DNA from: Bacteroidales bacterium UBA714
GTDB lineage: Bacteria > Bacteroidota > Bacteroidia > Bacteroidales > UBA932
Assembly (NCBI GenBank): GCA_002298075.1
Contig: DBLW01000062.1
Coordinates: forward strand, 1-17,914
Direction: 5' to 3'
DNA: 17,914 bases
Shown: positions 17,382 through 17,914 of the stretch, piece after piece
Numbering within the stretch: position 1 is the first letter of the stretch
Layout: each line of letters opens with the position of its first letter
Notes under the pieces: model-generated
Databases searched by the model: none
The model's input: only the letters and a program-made list of their open reading frames with translations
Told to the model about the DNA's origin: nothing
Program-made: the position numbers and the translations under genes

Positions 17382-17848
17382 ATCTCAGAAAAGTTTGATT
17401 ATCAATTTCATGGAGGCTCCCAAAGGTCACCCTGTCCATTCCGGCGGCAGCACAAGGCCGCTCCCACAGTCGGACGAACTTGTAAATTTAAGCATTTTTC
17501 CCGATTCCGCAGACAAAAAATGACAAGCTTGACGAATTTTTATTTCAATTTTCAATCTCCGGATGCGGTTTCCTTGGTTTTGGATGCGGCATTTTCAATC
17601 AAGCCGGAAATCATTGTCTTGCGGGTCATCTGTACTGAGAGGATTCCCCGCCATAATGCGTATGACATTTCCCCCCAATTATCAATTATTCATACAGAAT
17701 ACAGCATACGAATCAGCGCCAGAAACAATTTGACCAACTAAATATGAATCCACCGGCACCTCCTAACGACATGGCACGAAAGGATGTGCGCAACTTGCCA
17801 GCTTGGCGAGACGCATTTTGATTGGCCAAAAATATTTGAAGAAAAACC
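17382..17848. other. Long intergenic region upstream of the transketolase operon
   Basis: I see no convincing gene here. On the minus strand a 38-codon ORF (ATG 17668, stop 17552) follows a run of six G. A plus-strand ORF of 25 codons starts at 17744 and has no other support. Direct repeats are present: ATTTTCAATC at 17548 and 17591, and GGATGCGG at 17561 and 17582. A small hairpin, CTTGCCA/TGGCGAG with a three-base loop, is at 17794-17810. A weak minus-strand promoter candidate for the xylose operon is TAAATTTA (17490-17483) with TTTG (17517-17514), but the 23-nt spacing is longer than the usual 19-21 and the last base of the -7 box is wrong. The operon's real promoter must be in or near this region. 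Confidence 0.6.
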
Positions 17849-17879
17849 TTGGCGCATATTACATTTTTGTATATCTTTG
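17849..17879 (+). promoter_or_regulatory. Bacteroidota-type promoter of the tRNA gene
   Basis: The -7 element TATCTTTG at 17872-17879 matches the Bacteroidota consensus TAnnTTTG at every fixed base. A TTG (17849-17851, in CCTTGG) sits 20 bases upstream as the -33 element. Transcription would start a few bases before the tRNA 5' end at 17890, a typical distance. Confidence 0.75.
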
Positions 17880-17889
17880 CGAAACGTTT

Positions 17890-17914
17890 GCGGAAATAGC
17901 TCAGTTGGTAGAGC
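17890..17914 (+). tRNA. tRNA, 5' part only (probably tRNA-Gly)
   Basis: The last 25 bases are the start of a tRNA: a 7-base acceptor strand GCGGAAA, then TA, the D-stem GCTC, the D-loop AGTTGGTA and the closing strand GAGC. The anticodon lies beyond the window, so the identity is not shown. The 5' sequence closely resembles glycine tRNAs (E. coli tRNA-Gly-GCC starts GCGGGAATAGCTC), so tRNA-Gly is the likeliest call. Confidence 0.9.

Noticed and set aside
17483..17517. TTTG / TAAATTTA as the promoter of the xylose operon
   Set aside because: The spacer is 23 nt and the last base of the -7 box does not fit. It is mentioned with the intergenic region but not called as a promoter.
17520..17741. 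73-codon plus-strand ORF in the upstream gap
   Set aside because: The translation shows no domain or signal, there is no promoter or ribosome site before it, and it is antisense to the alternative small ORF.
17744..17821. 25-codon plus-strand ORF before the tRNA promoter
   Set aside because: Too short and without a promoter, ribosome site or recognisable sequence; a proline-rich start alone is no evidence.
1..17914. CRISPR array, insertion sequence, toxin-antitoxin, phage or defence genes
   Set aside because: I looked for regular repeats, transposase or integrase motifs and small paired genes and saw none. The exported-protein operon is the only part with no known function.

Overview
The window looks like one contig from a member of the Bacteroidales (phylum Bacteroidota), G+C roughly one half. 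The evidence is the protein families: DUF4493 and PCMD lipoproteins, a DUF4252-like protein, a 438-residue xylose isomerase, and a GH31 enzyme with a PA14-like insert. The tRNA at the right edge also has a Bacteroidota-type -7 box (TATCTTTG, matching TAnnTTTG). Most genes lack Shine-Dalgarno sites and have A/T-rich leaders. I cannot name a genus. The first 13 bases are identical to the end of the Illumina adapter, so the left edge is an artefact and the first gene is cut. The right edge stops inside a tRNA, as assemblies often do at repeated tRNA genes.

Left half, + strand, 14-7488: five tightly packed genes that look like one operon for exported envelope proteins. They are a truncated DUF4493-tail/PCMD protein, a DUF4493 lipoprotein without PCMD, a DUF4493-PCMD lipoprotein, an outer-membrane beta-barrel protein, and a second PCMD lipoprotein whose start overlaps the barrel's stop codon (TAATG). 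The proteins share modules in different combinations, and the last two PCMD domains are clear paralogs. No function is established for this set. A surface or periplasmic assembly around the barrel is my inference. A 17-bp perfect inverted repeat at 7505-7556 ends this operon and probably the opposing one too.

Right half, - strand, 17381 down to 7573: a nearly complete xylose pathway, in transcription order transketolase (tkt), a GH31 alpha-xylosidase-like lipoprotein, xylulokinase (xylB), xylose isomerase (xylA) and a XylE-type D-xylose/H+ symporter. The GH31 would release xylose from alpha-xylosides such as xyloglucan fragments. XylE imports it, XylA and XylB convert it to xylulose 5-phosphate, and transketolase feeds that into the pentose phosphate pathway. 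No regulator gene, TonB-dependent transporter or SusD-like protein is in the window. Downstream, a small DUF4252-like exported protein begins right after a 12-bp hairpin that buries its Shine-Dalgarno sequence.

The 17382-17889 gap holds no convincing gene. It has short direct repeats, a possible 38-codon minus-strand ORF and, at its end, a good promoter for the partial tRNA.
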